Of a stretch of 64,000 bases of DNA, positions 23,685 to 32,025 are shown piece by piece; the first letter of the stretch is position 1, and the number at the start of each line of letters is the position of its first letter. The DNA is from an uncultured Bacteroidia bacterium. Its GTDB lineage: Bacteria; Bacteroidota; Bacteroidia; Bacteroidales; ML635J-15. The notes beneath the pieces are model-generated. The model worked only from the letters and a program-made list of their open reading frames with translations, was not told the DNA's origin and did not search any database. The stretch lies in NCBI GenBank assembly GCA_902776565.1, contig CACYQN010000017.1, positions 1 through 64,000 on the forward strand, given 5' to 3'. The position numbers were made by a program, and so were the translations under genes.

Positions 23685-25079
23685 TTACAGATAAATGTCT
23701 CTTTCGCCACCGTCAATCTTTTCAAGATTTTCGTTGATGGTATTCTTCAACTGCTGGCTTTCGACTTCGGAGACAAGCTTCTTTATCAAAGCCTTGCCTT
23801 TTGCCTTTGTTTCAGGCGAAGCAAAGTCGTTGAGGTACTCGTTGAAGGTGAACAAACCGTTAGGCATACAGAACTGCTTGATAAGTCCCGGCTTTGCCAA
23901 GTCCATAAAGTCAGCGCCAACACGACCCTTGCGGTAGCAACCTGTGCAGAATGATGGAATGTAACCGCCATCTATCATATTGGAAATCACATCGTCCATA
24001 GTTCTGTGGTCACCAAGCGAGAACTGGCTGCCAGTACCTTCTTCCTCTTCGCTGTATGCGCCTGGGTTGGTACGCGAACCTGCCGAAATCTGACTTACGC
24101 CGTACTCGATAAGTTCCTTACGCATCTCGTCGTTTTCGCGGGTGCTGAGGATAATACCAGTGTAAGGCATTGCTATACGGATGATTGCGATAATCTTCTT
24201 GAAATCGAAATCGGAAACCGGATGCGGAATGTGGTTTGTGAACTCTACGCCGTCGGCCGGTTCGATACGCGGGAAACTTACTGTGTGAGGTCCGCAACCG
24301 AAAACTTTCTCCAAGTGAGCAGCGTGCTCCATAATTGCCAGAATCTCGAAACGGTAGTCAACAAGTCCGAACAAAACGCCAAGACCTACATCGTTGATTC
24401 CGCCTTCCATAGCGCGGTCCATAACGGTCAGACGGTTGAGGTAGTCGGCCTTCGGTGTGCCTGCCGGATGGAATTCCTTGTAAGCAATCGGGTCGTAAGT
24501 TTCCTGGAAGCAAACGTAAGTACCAATCTTCTCGGCTTTCAGACGCTTGAATTCCTCGACTGTCAATGGAGCCAGCTCAACATTGATACGGCGGATGTAG
24601 TTGCCGTTGTCGCGTGCTGCGTATGTACGGCGGATAGCTTCGCAGTAGTAGTCGATGTCGTTGCGTGGCGACTCACCGCAAATCAGCAGTACACGCTTGT
24701 GACCTTCGTGAAGCAACACCTTGGTTTCCTGCTCGATTTCGTCCATTGTGAGCACTTTACGCTTGATAGCCTTGTTGTCGCGACGGAAAGCGCAGTAAAC
24801 GCAGTTGTTAACACAAACATTACCAGTATAAATAGGTGCGAACAAAACGAGACGCTTGCCGTAGATGCTTTCCTTGGCGAATTTTGCTGTCTCCATTATC
24901 TTATGTATCTGGTCGTGGTCGGTAACGCGCAGAAGCACAGCCACATCCTCAAGCGACAAGCCTTTCAGCTTACGAGCCTTTGCAAGTACTGCATCGAGTT
25001 CCTGTTCGGTAGGAATGCTACCATTAACTAAATTATAGAGTTTTTCTCTATCAATGAAATTTTTAAACTTTTCGTCCAT
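23685..25079 (-). CDS. hydG: [FeFe]-hydrogenase maturase HydG (radical SAM tyrosine lyase)
   Basis: 464 residues, full length. HydG splits tyrosine to make the CO and CN ligands of the hydrogenase H-cluster. The SAM cluster motif CxxxCxxC is C89, C93, C96 (NVCVNNCVYCAF). The diagnostic second cluster at the C-terminus is intact: CTGC followed by 22 residues and then C (FCTGCYRKGRVG...QFC). This separates HydG from ThiH. Its small ACT-like partner lies 13 bases upstream in the same operon. HydE, HydF and the hydrogenase itself are not in this window. Confidence 0.96.
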   Translation of the reverse strand: MDEKFKNFIDREKLYNLVNGSIPTEQELDAVLAKARKLKGLSLEDVAVLLRVTDHDQIHKIMETAKFAKESIYGKRLVLFAPIYTGNVCVNNCVYCAFRRDNKAIKRKVLTMDEIEQETKVLLHEGHKRVLLICGESPRNDIDYYCEAIRRTYAARDNGNYIRRINVELAPLTVEEFKRLKAEKIGTYVCFQETYDPIAYKEFHPAGTPKADYLNRLTVMDRAMEGGINDVGLGVLFGLVDYRFEILAIMEHAAHLEKVFGCGPHTVSFPRIEPADGVEFTNHIPHPVSDFDFKKIIAIIRIAMPYTGIILSTRENDEMRKELIEYGVSQISAGSRTNPGAYSEEEEGTGSQFSLGDHRTMDDVISNMIDGGYIPSFCTGCYRKGRVGADFMDLAKPGLIKQFCMPNGLFTFNEYLNDFASPETKAKGKALIKKLVSEVESQQLKNTINENLEKIDGGERDIYL

Positions 25080-25092
25080 ATTCTTAAATCTT

Positions 25093-25341
25093 TTATGCTG
25101 TTGTTATTAATGTCGATTTCGCCTTGAGACCTCTCAGTCTGCCAAGTTTTCCTGTCAACGAATTGATGGTGTCGCCGTCGCTCTTTACGACAAGTGTGAT
25201 AATGGAAATGTTTTCGTCGCGCAGCGGCATTCCGTTTCGCGAAAGGATTATGCTACCGTACGAACTCAATAGTGCGTTGACTTCCTCAACGACATTCACA
25301 TCTGTGATAAGTATGTTTATTGTGCCAATTTTCTTCTCCAT
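25093..25341 (-). CDS. Iron-only hydrogenase system putative regulator (TM1266-like, ACT fold)
   Basis: 82 residues. The sequence (INILITDVNVVEEVNALLSS, MPLRDENISIITLVVKS, LTGKLGRLRGLKAKS) matches the small NikR-C/ACT-like family that regularly accompanies [FeFe]-hydrogenase maturases. There is no DNA-binding domain, so a regulatory role would work through ligand or protein binding. It is the first gene of the hydG operon, after an unusually long leader. Confidence 0.88.
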   Translation of the reverse strand: MEKKIGTINILITDVNVVEEVNALLSSYGSIILSRNGMPLRDENISIITLVVKSDGDTINSLTGKLGRLRGLKAKSTLITTA

Positions 25342-25617
25342 CAGTACGTTGACTTTTGAATCAGTTATTCAGTCAGGTTCTATAAATTCACCGTTTTAAA
25401 AGTTAATCAATGAATTCCGAATATAAAACTTTTCGCCGTTTTTGGATTTCTTTTGGCATCTTACTGTTTGTCAGTCAGTCACAATGCCCGCATTGTTCCT
25501 TTCTTCCGCGCAGCAACCTGCTCAAAACAAATCTCAAAACCAATCGAAATCAATTTAAAGAACCTGCCTTTTTTAGAACTCTTTGAAAGCGATAAATCCC
25601 TTCCGCAGATTTCGAAG

Positions 25618-25650
25618 CAAAGATATGTATTATTTTTTGAAATGTGCAAT
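25618..25650 (-). promoter_or_regulatory. Promoter for the hydG operon, giving a leader of about 270 nt
   Basis: On the minus strand TTG, 21 bases and TATCTTTG match the Bacteroidetes -33/-7 pair. Transcription would begin near 25611. The 25342-25611 stretch then holds no gene, but contains stem-loops, including ACAATG/CATTGT around CGGG (about 25480-25495). Confidence 0.6.
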
Positions 25651-25682
25651 ATGTTTTACAGCATATTGAAATTTATGCGAAC

Positions 25683-25708
25683 AAAAAAAGGGGTTCCGAA
25701 GAACCCCT
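25683..25708 (-). terminator. Terminator of the MFS transporter gene
   Basis: On the minus strand GGGGTTC and GAACCCC enclose a TTCG tetraloop and are followed by T residues. Confidence 0.9.
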
Positions 25709-25730
25709 AAAATAAAAATATGGAAAAAAA

Positions 25731-27338
25731 CTATTTAATGTTCGGTTCTTCAAGTCCGAGACCTTTCTTCTTGTCAACACCCTTGAGGATTATGCCAAGT
25801 ATGAACGAAGCCACGCCAAGGCAAGCCAACATTACGAGAGGCCATGTGTAGTCGAATGCAACAGGGTCGGTAACACCTGGATTTGTGCTGTCGAGAACCT
25901 TACCTATTAATAATGGGAACAACCAGAGACCGATGTTCTGAATCCAGAAGATAAGTGCGTATGCAGAACCGATAATCTTTTCGTCAACCAGCTTTGGAAC
26001 GCTTGGCCACAAAGCAGCAGGTACCAACGAGAACGAAGCGCCGAGAACGAGGATTGTAACGTATGCTACAATAGTTCCTCCAACTGCACTGCCCTTGAAC
26101 ATCGGGAGGATGAATGCAAATGTGAGGTGGCAAAGGATAAGCAGCAACGAACCAATCATAAGCATTGAAGCAGCCTTACCCTTCTTGTCAACATAACCGC
26201 CAAGTATAGGAGTAATTGCAACAGCGAGAAGTGGGAATACTGCGAAGATTGTTTCGGCAGTACCTCTCATGTAGCCCATGTAGCAGTAAACAACGAGAGC
26301 AACAACAGCGATTGCCATCAAACCAATCTTCAAGCCCTTGTTCTTCATAAAGTTGCTGGTGAACGCGCAAACGGCAACAACAAGCATAATTGCATACTGG
26401 ATGAAAGTGACAGTTTCGCTAGCCCAGAAGCCTTCGCCAGGAGTCAAGGTCAAGTTGCACTGCAACATATTTACAGCATACTTCTGGAATGGGAAGATTG
26501 CTGAGTAGTAAAGAACGCAGAGGAGAGCAACAAGCCAGAAACCACCGCTCTTCAAAATCTTTCCAATATCGGAAATCTTGAATGGGTCGTCCTTTTCCTC
26601 GGCTTCACCAGTCTGAGCGTCAAGTTTCTTATCCATGAAGAAATATACAACGAACATTATCAAAGCAATGCAAAGCAATACAACGCCGAATGCCACAGAA
26701 CGCGAAACATCGATGTTTCCACCGAGCTTTGCGAAGAACGGCGAGAAAATCATACAGGTTGCAACGCCCAAACGAGCCAATGCCATTTCGGAACCCATTG
26801 CCATTGCGGTCTCACGACCCTTGAACCACTTAACGATACCTCTTGAAACAGTGATACCACCCATTTCGGTACCGCAACCGAAAATCATGAAGCCGATTGC
26901 AGCAAGCTTAGCCGAAGCAGGCATACCTTCGTAGAATGGAGAAACGCCAAGTTCGTCGAAACCTGGGATGTAGTTCAGGTGATTAGTAAACCATTCCTCA
27001 ACACCGCTTCCGATAAACGATTCGGATACTGCATAGTACTGGATACCAGCACCTACGAGCATTACCAAACCCGAAAGCACAGCTGTAAAGCGTACGCCCA
27101 TCTTGTCGAGGATGATACCAGCGAAAATCAGGAAGAATACGAACACATTAAGGAAAGTTTCAGCACCCTGCATGGTACCGAAAGCTGTGGAATCCCATCC
27201 GCGTTCCGACATCATCAAGTCCTTAATAGGCGACAGAATGTCCATAAAGATGTATGAACAGAACATCGCCAGAGCCAACAACAGCAATGCAAGCCAGCGC
27301 ATGGTCGCATTGTCTCTCAATGTAAGTTTTTCTGACAT
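25731..27338 (-). CDS. Major facilitator superfamily transporter
   Basis: 535 residues with about twelve hydrophobic segments and a long central loop (roughly 240-265, rich in charged residues, EAEEKDDPFKISDIGKIL). The first helix region is LALLLLALAMFCSYIFMDIL. The MFS A-like motif GIILDKMGVRFTAVLSG follows helix 2, and a related GGYVDKKGKAASML lies in the second half. The family is clear but the substrate is not. Similar Bacteroidetes transporters are annotated only as MFS. The gene stands alone between its own promoter and terminator. Confidence 0.9.
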   Translation of the reverse strand: MSEKLTLRDNATMRWLALLLLALAMFCSYIFMDILSPIKDLMMSERGWDSTAFGTMQGAETFLNVFVFFLIFAGIILDKMGVRFTAVLSGLVMLVGAGIQYYAVSESFIGSGVEEWFTNHLNYIPGFDELGVSPFYEGMPASAKLAAIGFMIFGCGTEMGGITVSRGIVKWFKGRETAMAMGSEMALARLGVATCMIFSPFFAKLGGNIDVSRSVAFGVVLLCIALIMFVVYFFMDKKLDAQTGEAEEKDDPFKISDIGKILKSGGFWLVALLCVLYYSAIFPFQKYAVNMLQCNLTLTPGEGFWASETVTFIQYAIMLVVAVCAFTSNFMKNKGLKIGLMAIAVVALVVYCYMGYMRGTAETIFAVFPLLAVAITPILGGYVDKKGKAASMLMIGSLLLILCHLTFAFILPMFKGSAVGGTIVAYVTILVLGASFSLVPAALWPSVPKLVDEKIIGSAYALIFWIQNIGLWLFPLLIGKVLDSTNPGVTDPVAFDYTWPLVMLACLGVASFILGIILKGVDKKKGLGLEEPNIK

Positions 27339-27368
27339 AACTATTATCTATTTAAAATTATTTGACCG

Positions 27369-27376
27369 CAAATTTA
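27369..27376 (-). promoter_or_regulatory. -7 box (TAAATTTG, minus strand) for the MFS gene
   Basis: Reverse complement of CAAATTTA, 30 bases upstream of the ATG at 27338, with TTGCC words about 20 bases further upstream. Confidence 0.6.
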
Positions 27377-27557
27377 CTAAAAAATTGGCAAGGCAATTAT
27401 TTTTTTGAAAAATGTTGAATCAGACATTTATTAATCACCTATATATCAATAATATACGCACGCAAATTATAGTTGAAACTATAAAAGCGAACACAACATA
27501 ATCATAACATTTTATTTATCAATAATTTACAAACATTCATTACACATAAATATTTTA

Positions 27558-27577
27558 AGACGTTGCTCGCAACGTCT
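27558..27577. repeat. Perfect 20-bp palindrome
   Basis: AGACGTTGC, TC, GCAACGTCT in the spacer between the MFS and flavodiiron genes. No T tract follows, so it is not an obvious terminator. Confidence 0.6.
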
Positions 27578-27580
27578 CTA

Positions 27581-27683
27581 CTGTCGCGGCGCGCCACGAC
27601 ACAACAGACGCAAAATTTTGCGTTACAAATCAATAATCACAAAAATTGTACCGTCGCGGCGCACCACGACACAACAGACGCAA
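27581..27683. repeat. Two 33-bp direct repeats with internal dyad
   Basis: Copies at 27581-27613 and 27651-27683 differ at only two positions, and the period is 70 bp. Each holds a GC-rich dyad (GTCGCGGCGCGCCACGAC in copy 1) followed by ACAACAGACGCAA. They are in the 450-bp AT-rich gene-free spacer and look like REP-type intergenic elements. Confidence 0.7.
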
Positions 27684-27732
27684 TCCTATAAATCAAAACA
27701 TTAAAAACAATTTTAAAATTATTGAAATAATT

Positions 27733-27765
27733 TTTGTCTATCTCTCAACTAAAATATTATTTTTG
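27733..27765 (+). promoter_or_regulatory. Promoter of the flavodiiron/rubredoxin operon
   Basis: TTTG at 27733-27736, a 21-base spacer, and TATTTTTG at 27758-27765, 26 bases before the ATG at 27792. Confidence 0.7.
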
Positions 27766-27791
27766 CTATTTCAATACAAAATAGAGAACAT

Positions 27792-28988
27792 ATGAACAAT
27801 GCAAGAAAAATAGGCGAAGATTTGTACTGGATTGGTGCAAGCGACCGCAGAATCAACCTGTTTGAAAACATAATGCCAGTTCCGCAGGGCGTATCGTACA
27901 ACGCATACCTGCTGAAGGACGAGAAAAATGTACTGATCGACACATCCGACAATTCGGTTTCGGAACAATTCTTTGAGAACCTCTATTCGCTTGTCGGCGA
28001 CAACGAAAAACTCGACTATATAATCGTAAACCATGTTGAACCCGACCATAGTTCGCTGCTTTGCCGCACCGCATACGAATACCCCGAAGCAAAAATTATC
28101 TGCAGCGCACAGGCACAGAAGATGATTCTGCAGTTCTTCGACTGCATAGGAACAGACCGCTTCATTACCGTAAAGGAAGGCGACAAGATGAGTTTCGGCA
28201 AGCACGAATTCACTTTCTGCACCGCACCTATGGTTCACTGGCCAGAAGTAATTGTCAGCTACGACATTACAACCAAGACTTTGTTTTCGGCAGATGCATT
28301 CGGCACATTCAAGGCTCTGAATGGCAACCTTTTCGCCGATGAAGTCAACTTCGACCGCGACTGGCTCGACGAAGCACGCCGCTACTACACCAACATCGTA
28401 GGCAAGTACGGCACACAGGTACAGAATCTTCTGAAAAAAGCTTCCGCATTGGAAATAAAGATGCTATGCCCGCTTCACGGACCAATCTGGCGCGAAAATA
28501 TCGGCTATTTCGTTGACAAGTACGACAAGTGGAGCCGCTACGAAGCCGAGGACGATACCATATTAATAATATACGGCTCGCTGTACGGCCACACCGAATC
28601 GGCAGCCAACATTGTCGCTTCACGCCTTGCCGAAGCCGGACAAAAAAACATCGCAATGTACGACGCATCGGTTACGCATCCGTCCTACCTGCTTTCGGAA
28701 GCATTCCGCTGCCGTAGGATTGTAATCCTATCGTCCACCTACAATGCCGAAGTATATACGCCAGTAAAGATTTTCATCGACGAGATGAAATCGCACAACC
28801 TGCAGAACCGCGTGTTTGCCGTAGCCGAAAATGGCACCTGGGCACCGACGGCAGGAAAGCAGATGCGTGAAATGCTGGCATTCAACAACAATGTCATCTG
28901 CGACACCATGCTCACAATCAAGTCGGCATTGAACGAAAGCCAGAAGGACAGCGTTGACAAATTTGTAAATGAGATTTTGAACAAATAA
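27792..28988 (+). CDS. fprA: A-type flavodiiron protein (FprA family)
   Basis: 398 residues. These enzymes reduce O2 to water (or NO to N2O) in the cytosol. The N-terminal beta-lactamase-like domain carries the di-iron motif HxExDH (H81, E83, D85, H86 in [10 protein letters not shown]), with further ligands in [20 protein letters not shown] and [11 protein letters not shown]. The C-terminal flavodoxin domain begins near 256 with [14 protein letters not shown], the FMN phosphate loop, and includes [14 protein letters not shown] and [15 protein letters not shown] rubredoxin gene follows after 26 bases and would be its electron donor. Confidence 0.95.
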   Translation: MNNARKIGEDLYWIGASDRRINLFENIMPVPQGVSYNAYLLKDEKNVLIDTSDNSVSEQFFENLYSLVGDNEKLDYIIVNHVEPDHSSLLCRTAYEYPEAKIICSAQAQKMILQFFDCIGTDRFITVKEGDKMSFGKHEFTFCTAPMVHWPEVIVSYDITTKTLFSADAFGTFKALNGNLFADEVNFDRDWLDEARRYYTNIVGKYGTQVQNLLKKASALEIKMLCPLHGPIWRENIGYFVDKYDKWSRYEAEDDTILIIYGSLYGHTESAANIVASRLAEAGQKNIAMYDASVTHPSYLLSEAFRCRRIVILSSTYNAEVYTPVKIFIDEMKSHNLQNRVFAVAENGTWAPTAGKQMREMLAFNNNVICDTMLTIKSALNESQKDSVDKFVNEILNK

Positions 28989-29014
28989 TTACTAACCCTA
29001 AAACAGACACGAAT

Positions 29015-29173
29015 ATGAAGAAGTATGTTTGTAAGATTTGCGGATATGTTTACGACCCGACAGCAGGTGACCCTGATGGCAAAATAGCTCCGGGAACCGC
29101 ATTCGAAGACTTGCCAGATGACTGGACCTGCCCTCTCTGCGGAGTTGGAAAGGAAGACTTTGAAGAAGAATAG
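29015..29173 (+). CDS. rd: Rubredoxin
   Basis: 52 residues: [18 protein letters not shown] at the start, [14 protein letters not shown] at the end. Both CxxC knuckles (C6/C9 and C39/C42) that bind the single iron are present, as are the conserved aromatic residues and the [12 protein letters not shown] segment. The gene is directly downstream of the flavodiiron protein and is followed by a terminator, so the two form an operon in which rubredoxin passes electrons to the di-iron enzyme. Confidence 0.96.
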   Translation: MKKYVCKICGYVYDPTAGDPDGKIAPGTAFEDLPDDWTCPLCGVGKEDFEEE

Positions 29174-29196
29174 TCAGCGAAGAAACTAAAAGAAAA

Positions 29197-29231
29197 ACAA
29201 GGCATAATCGGAAAGGTTATGCCTTGTTTTG
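29197..29231 (+). terminator. Terminator after rubredoxin
   Basis: AACAAGGCATAA and TTATGCCTTGTT pair around a short loop, followed by a T-rich run. Confidence 0.85.
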
Positions 29232-29451
29232 TTGTTTATCTAATCCTAATGTAATCATAAAGTTAGCAGCGAATATTTTTTTAGAATAAATGGCGGTGAG
29301 TCATTTTTTTTGAAAGGTTAGCGCCGAGTATTTTATGCAATATTCCTCATGTATCTCCGATTGCATACAGCTCTACACAAAATAAGACCAAAAGGATATA
29401 GTATGCAAAAACGAATATAAGGCAAATATTTATTATTTAATTAAAAATAAT

Positions 29452-29482
29452 TTGTAGCAAATAAATATTTATAGTATTTTTG
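29452..29482 (+). promoter_or_regulatory. Promoter of the small ORF/DUF2971 cassette
   Basis: TTTG at 29452-29455 and TATTTTTG at 29475-29482, 24 bases before the ATG at 29507. The rest of the 29232-29451 spacer is AT-rich, with two related GTTAGC(A/G)(G/C)CGA(A/G)TATTTT words (about 29262 and 29320) and no gene. Confidence 0.65.
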
Positions 29483-29506
29483 CGAAAAATTTAAACCGTT
29501 GGAATT

Positions 29507-29827
29507 ATGGAACAAAATGAATTTGCATGTGACATACTATTAAATGTACTTAAGCAATTGGCGAGTAATCCTTTTGAGAAACTTGTTTCTTTTGGCATAT
29601 CTTATAACTATAATCGGCACAAATATGATGAATACATTCGTAAAATTCAAGAAGAAAGCAAAATTATAGAAGGAATCCAAAGATATGGATATTGTTATAA
29701 TGAACTAAACAGACATATAGCAATAAAGAATGAGTATGTATCTAAGGCTCAGAAGCACAATTCTTCTGCAAATGATGATATAAAGAACGCAAATGAAATT
29801 TATAATGAATTGAAAAAATACAACTAA
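29507..29827 (+). CDS. Small hypothetical protein next to a DUF2971 gene
   Basis: 106 residues from ATG 29507. No signal peptide or membrane helix is seen, and the family is not recognised. The C-terminal half is charged and helical (EEYIRK-like, KIQEESKIIEG, SKAQKHNSSANDDIKNANEIYNELKK). Codon use is much more AT-rich than in the housekeeping genes nearby. The stop is 12 bases before the DUF2971 start, so the two genes form a cassette. A partner or regulator role is only a guess. Confidence 0.6.
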   Translation: MEQNEFACDILLNVLKQLASNPFEKLVSFGISYNYNRHKYDEYIRKIQEESKIIEGIQRYGYCYNELNRHIAIKNEYVSKAQKHNSSANDDIKNANEIYNELKKYN

Positions 29828-29839
29828 AAAGAGACTGCT

Positions 29840-30651
29840 ATGGGGTTTAATGAAAACGAGGAACACCTTTATCATTTTACGACTTTTGAGGATGCTGTAA
29901 AAATACTTGCAACCAATGAGCTAAGGTTTTCAAAGACTAATAATGCTAATGATATTTTAGAGTCTAATAGATTGATTTTTTTAATCTTAAAGCATTTGAG
30001 AACAAGGACTTTGATCCCGAAAACATTTATAATGAGGCAATAAAATACAGACAGATTAGTCTTACTTCTGATGATTTTTCTAGCAAACCATACAAATATG
30101 GATTTTGCAGAAATCCAATGTGGGGGCACTATGCTGATAAAGGAAATGGAGTATGTATTGTTTTAAACAAAGAAAAACTATTGACAAAACTTTCAAAACA
30201 TAATTACTTCTTTGATAAGATTGAATATGTTGACAACTATGACAATACTCTTAACATTAACAGCAATAACAATTCTTGTATAATAGAAAATGTAAAAGAA
30301 TTTATTGCCAATAATTGGCATGAAACATTTTTTAAGAAGACAACAGATTGGCAATACGAACAAGAATTCAGAATAGTAAAAAGGGCCAAGTCGGCAAATG
30401 ATGAATATTTAGATATTAAAGGTTGCATTGATTGCGTAATAATAAATAGAGCGAAAGATATATCGCATAATGACTCCGTATTTAAATCAAGCCAATATAT
30501 TGCGTTGACTAAAATTTATCATCAAGAATATATTTATGAATATGGCGTATCACTTGACGGATATAAGGCTCTTTCTGGATACGGTAGGGAAAATTTCATT
30601 TGGTCTGAAAAAAAAGGTGATGGATGGGAGATTGATCTTACCGATCAATAA
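29840..30651 (+). CDS. DUF2971 protein, split by a -1 shift at a slippery heptamer (programmed frameshift or broken gene)
   Basis: Frame 1 (29840-30043) begins MGFNENEEHLYHFTTFEDAV. The rest of the DUF2971 domain lies in the -1 frame up to TAA 30649-30651 (WGHYADKGNGVCIVLN, TDWQYEQEFRIVKRA). The two join at T-TTT-TTA (29977-29983), read in frame as TTT TTA. After a -1 slip the next codons are AAT CTT AAA GCA TTT GAG, and the frame is open through FDPENIYNEAIKYRQISLT to the second part. The joined product is about 270 residues, the usual DUF2971 size. One missing T (7 instead of 8) or a sequencing error would look identical. DUF2971 proteins often sit in mobile or defence-linked regions; their activity is unknown. 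Confidence 0.7.
29977..29983 (+). other. Candidate -1 frameshift site (U-UUU-UUA)
   Basis: The heptamer T TTT TTA is in the correct phase for the X-XXY-YYZ rule relative to the upstream DUF2971 frame. Slipping one base back continues in the downstream DUF2971 frame. It is part of a run of seven T residues (29976-29982), so transcriptional slippage is an alternative. Confidence 0.5.
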
Positions 30652-30689
30652 TTTTAACAATATCAAGATTCAATATTGACAGTATACAC

Positions 30690-32015
30690 TTATTCTTTTG
30701 TTGTAAAAGTTTCTGTAAAACTATATGCAGTACCTGCACTGCTTTTAACATAAGCTCTTAAATAATAGGTTGTACCAGGATCTAAACAATAAATCTCACC
30801 TGAAAAATAATAAAAACTTCTATAATCTGCTGTCAAATGATAATCATTAATGGTTGGATTATTTGATTTTGACCAACAAAATCCACATTCGAAAATATCC
30901 TCTCCCAAATTGTCTTCAATATTTCCCATAAACTTAGCAGATGTTTGTGTTATATTCTCATAGCTACAAGTAAGAACTGGAAGATTAGTCGTAGTAAATC
31001 TAATCCTTGGACCGCATATTTTTGCAACAATATTGTTTGGGAAAGAAACAACTGCATATGCACAAACATCATATGTTTTACCTTTTTTCAACATAACAAT
31101 ATTACTAGAAAAGTCGCCTACACCACTACCGTCTTTAGACATATTAGTAAAAGGAGAAAATCCTTCATTTTTTGTGAACCAACACACACCTCGTTCTATT
31201 ATTTCAGAACCACAATCATTAGGCAAAATAGAACCACCTGACATTGCCGATTTAGCAGTTATATTACTTACTTCTTTTGTCGTAATTGAAGGCAATTCAC
31301 ATTGAATATTGTATTGTGATTTATAACCACTTGTATTGGACGTGACATTACATACTGGTCTAACAGACAACCCACAAGATCTGTTCTCCTTATTGTTTTC
31401 ATTTATCCATGCATAATTCGTATAATAATGCCAATTGTTTTCGTTTTTTGCATCATAAATCGAACTGGACCAATAATAACCAACTAAATCTTTTCGGTAC
31501 ATGGATGAGCCAGCATTTGGTAGGAAAATATAATTATTGTTACAACCAACAATTAGTTGTCCTTTTACTCCGTTACTAGTTGCTTCCATACAGGTGCAAT
31601 ACTTATATAGTTCATCAAATTCTTTTTTAGTTGGCATATGCCATCCTTTTCCCCAATTAACACTGGCAGCATCGTCTATTGGTTCTAAAACTTTCTTGTT
31701 GTCTTCTACGCCCCAACAATCTATATTGTACTTTAGCAAGTATATCCATGTTTCATGTTCGTCATCTTCATAGTTCCAATATTTATAATTGTCAGGACTA
31801 TACTCAGTTTTAGGAGAAGTTTCTCCCCAAGCAAAATAATCGCCATATTCCTCTGGAATAGTAGCACCAATGTTACAAGTTGCCCATTTTGTTCCAGAAG
31901 GCAACCCCAAATCAACATACTCATGCCCATTGAGCGTTTGCCCGAAACAAACATTGTAACAAAGTGTTATATATGCAATAAATAACATCCTTTTAATTAT
32001 ATGCATTCCTTTCAT
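30690..32015 (-). CDS. Secreted FISUMP-domain protein with C-terminal FN3-like repeats
   Basis: 441 residues from ATG 32015 (ATG 32006 is also possible). The signal peptide ends CYNVCFGQ. A FISUMP domain comes first (residues about 27-215: GHEYVDLGLPSGTKWATCNI, GDYFAWGETSPKTEY, GWHMPTKKEFDELY, YYWSSS, SCGLSVRPVC). Two FN3-like modules follow (SAMSGGSILPNDCGSEIIERG..., CSYENITQTSAKFMGN...GTTYYLRAYVKSSAGTAYS). The domain order is the reverse of the paralogue at 291-1790, and there is no sorting domain. It lies directly behind the 957-residue MORN-type protein (10 bases), suggesting one operon. Confidence 0.85.
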   Translation of the reverse strand: MKGMHIIKRMLFIAYITLCYNVCFGQTLNGHEYVDLGLPSGTKWATCNIGATIPEEYGDYFAWGETSPKTEYSPDNYKYWNYEDDEHETWIYLLKYNIDCWGVEDNKKVLEPIDDAASVNWGKGWHMPTKKEFDELYKYCTCMEATSNGVKGQLIVGCNNNYIFLPNAGSSMYRKDLVGYYWSSSIYDAKNENNWHYYTNYAWINENNKENRSCGLSVRPVCNVTSNTSGYKSQYNIQCELPSITTKEVSNITAKSAMSGGSILPNDCGSEIIERGVCWFTKNEGFSPFTNMSKDGSGVGDFSSNIVMLKKGKTYDVCAYAVVSFPNNIVAKICGPRIRFTTTNLPVLTCSYENITQTSAKFMGNIEDNLGEDIFECGFCWSKSNNPTINDYHLTADYRSFYYFSGEIYCLDPGTTYYLRAYVKSSAGTAYSFTETFTTKE

Positions 32016-32025
32016 ATTCAATCGT

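Noticed and set aside
24006..25031. Long open frame (341 codons) on the plus strand opposite hydG
   Set aside because: It is fully antisense to a well-conserved HydG frame, is rich in Cys and Val without domain features, and has no promoter. It is a shadow of codon bias.
25342..25611. Cobalamin riboswitch in the hydG leader
   Set aside because: Words similar to the B12 box (AACCTGCC) occur only in the wrong strand or order, and the GGTGAA and CCCGCCACTG core is missing.
25453..25710. 85-codon plus-strand open frame in the hydG/MFS spacer
   Set aside because: No recognised domain or promoter, and it ends inside the MFS terminator hairpin.
29015..29173. Considering the small frame after fprA as noise because of its size
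   Set aside because: Rejected that doubt: both CxxC knuckles and the full rubredoxin pattern are present, so it is annotated as a gene.
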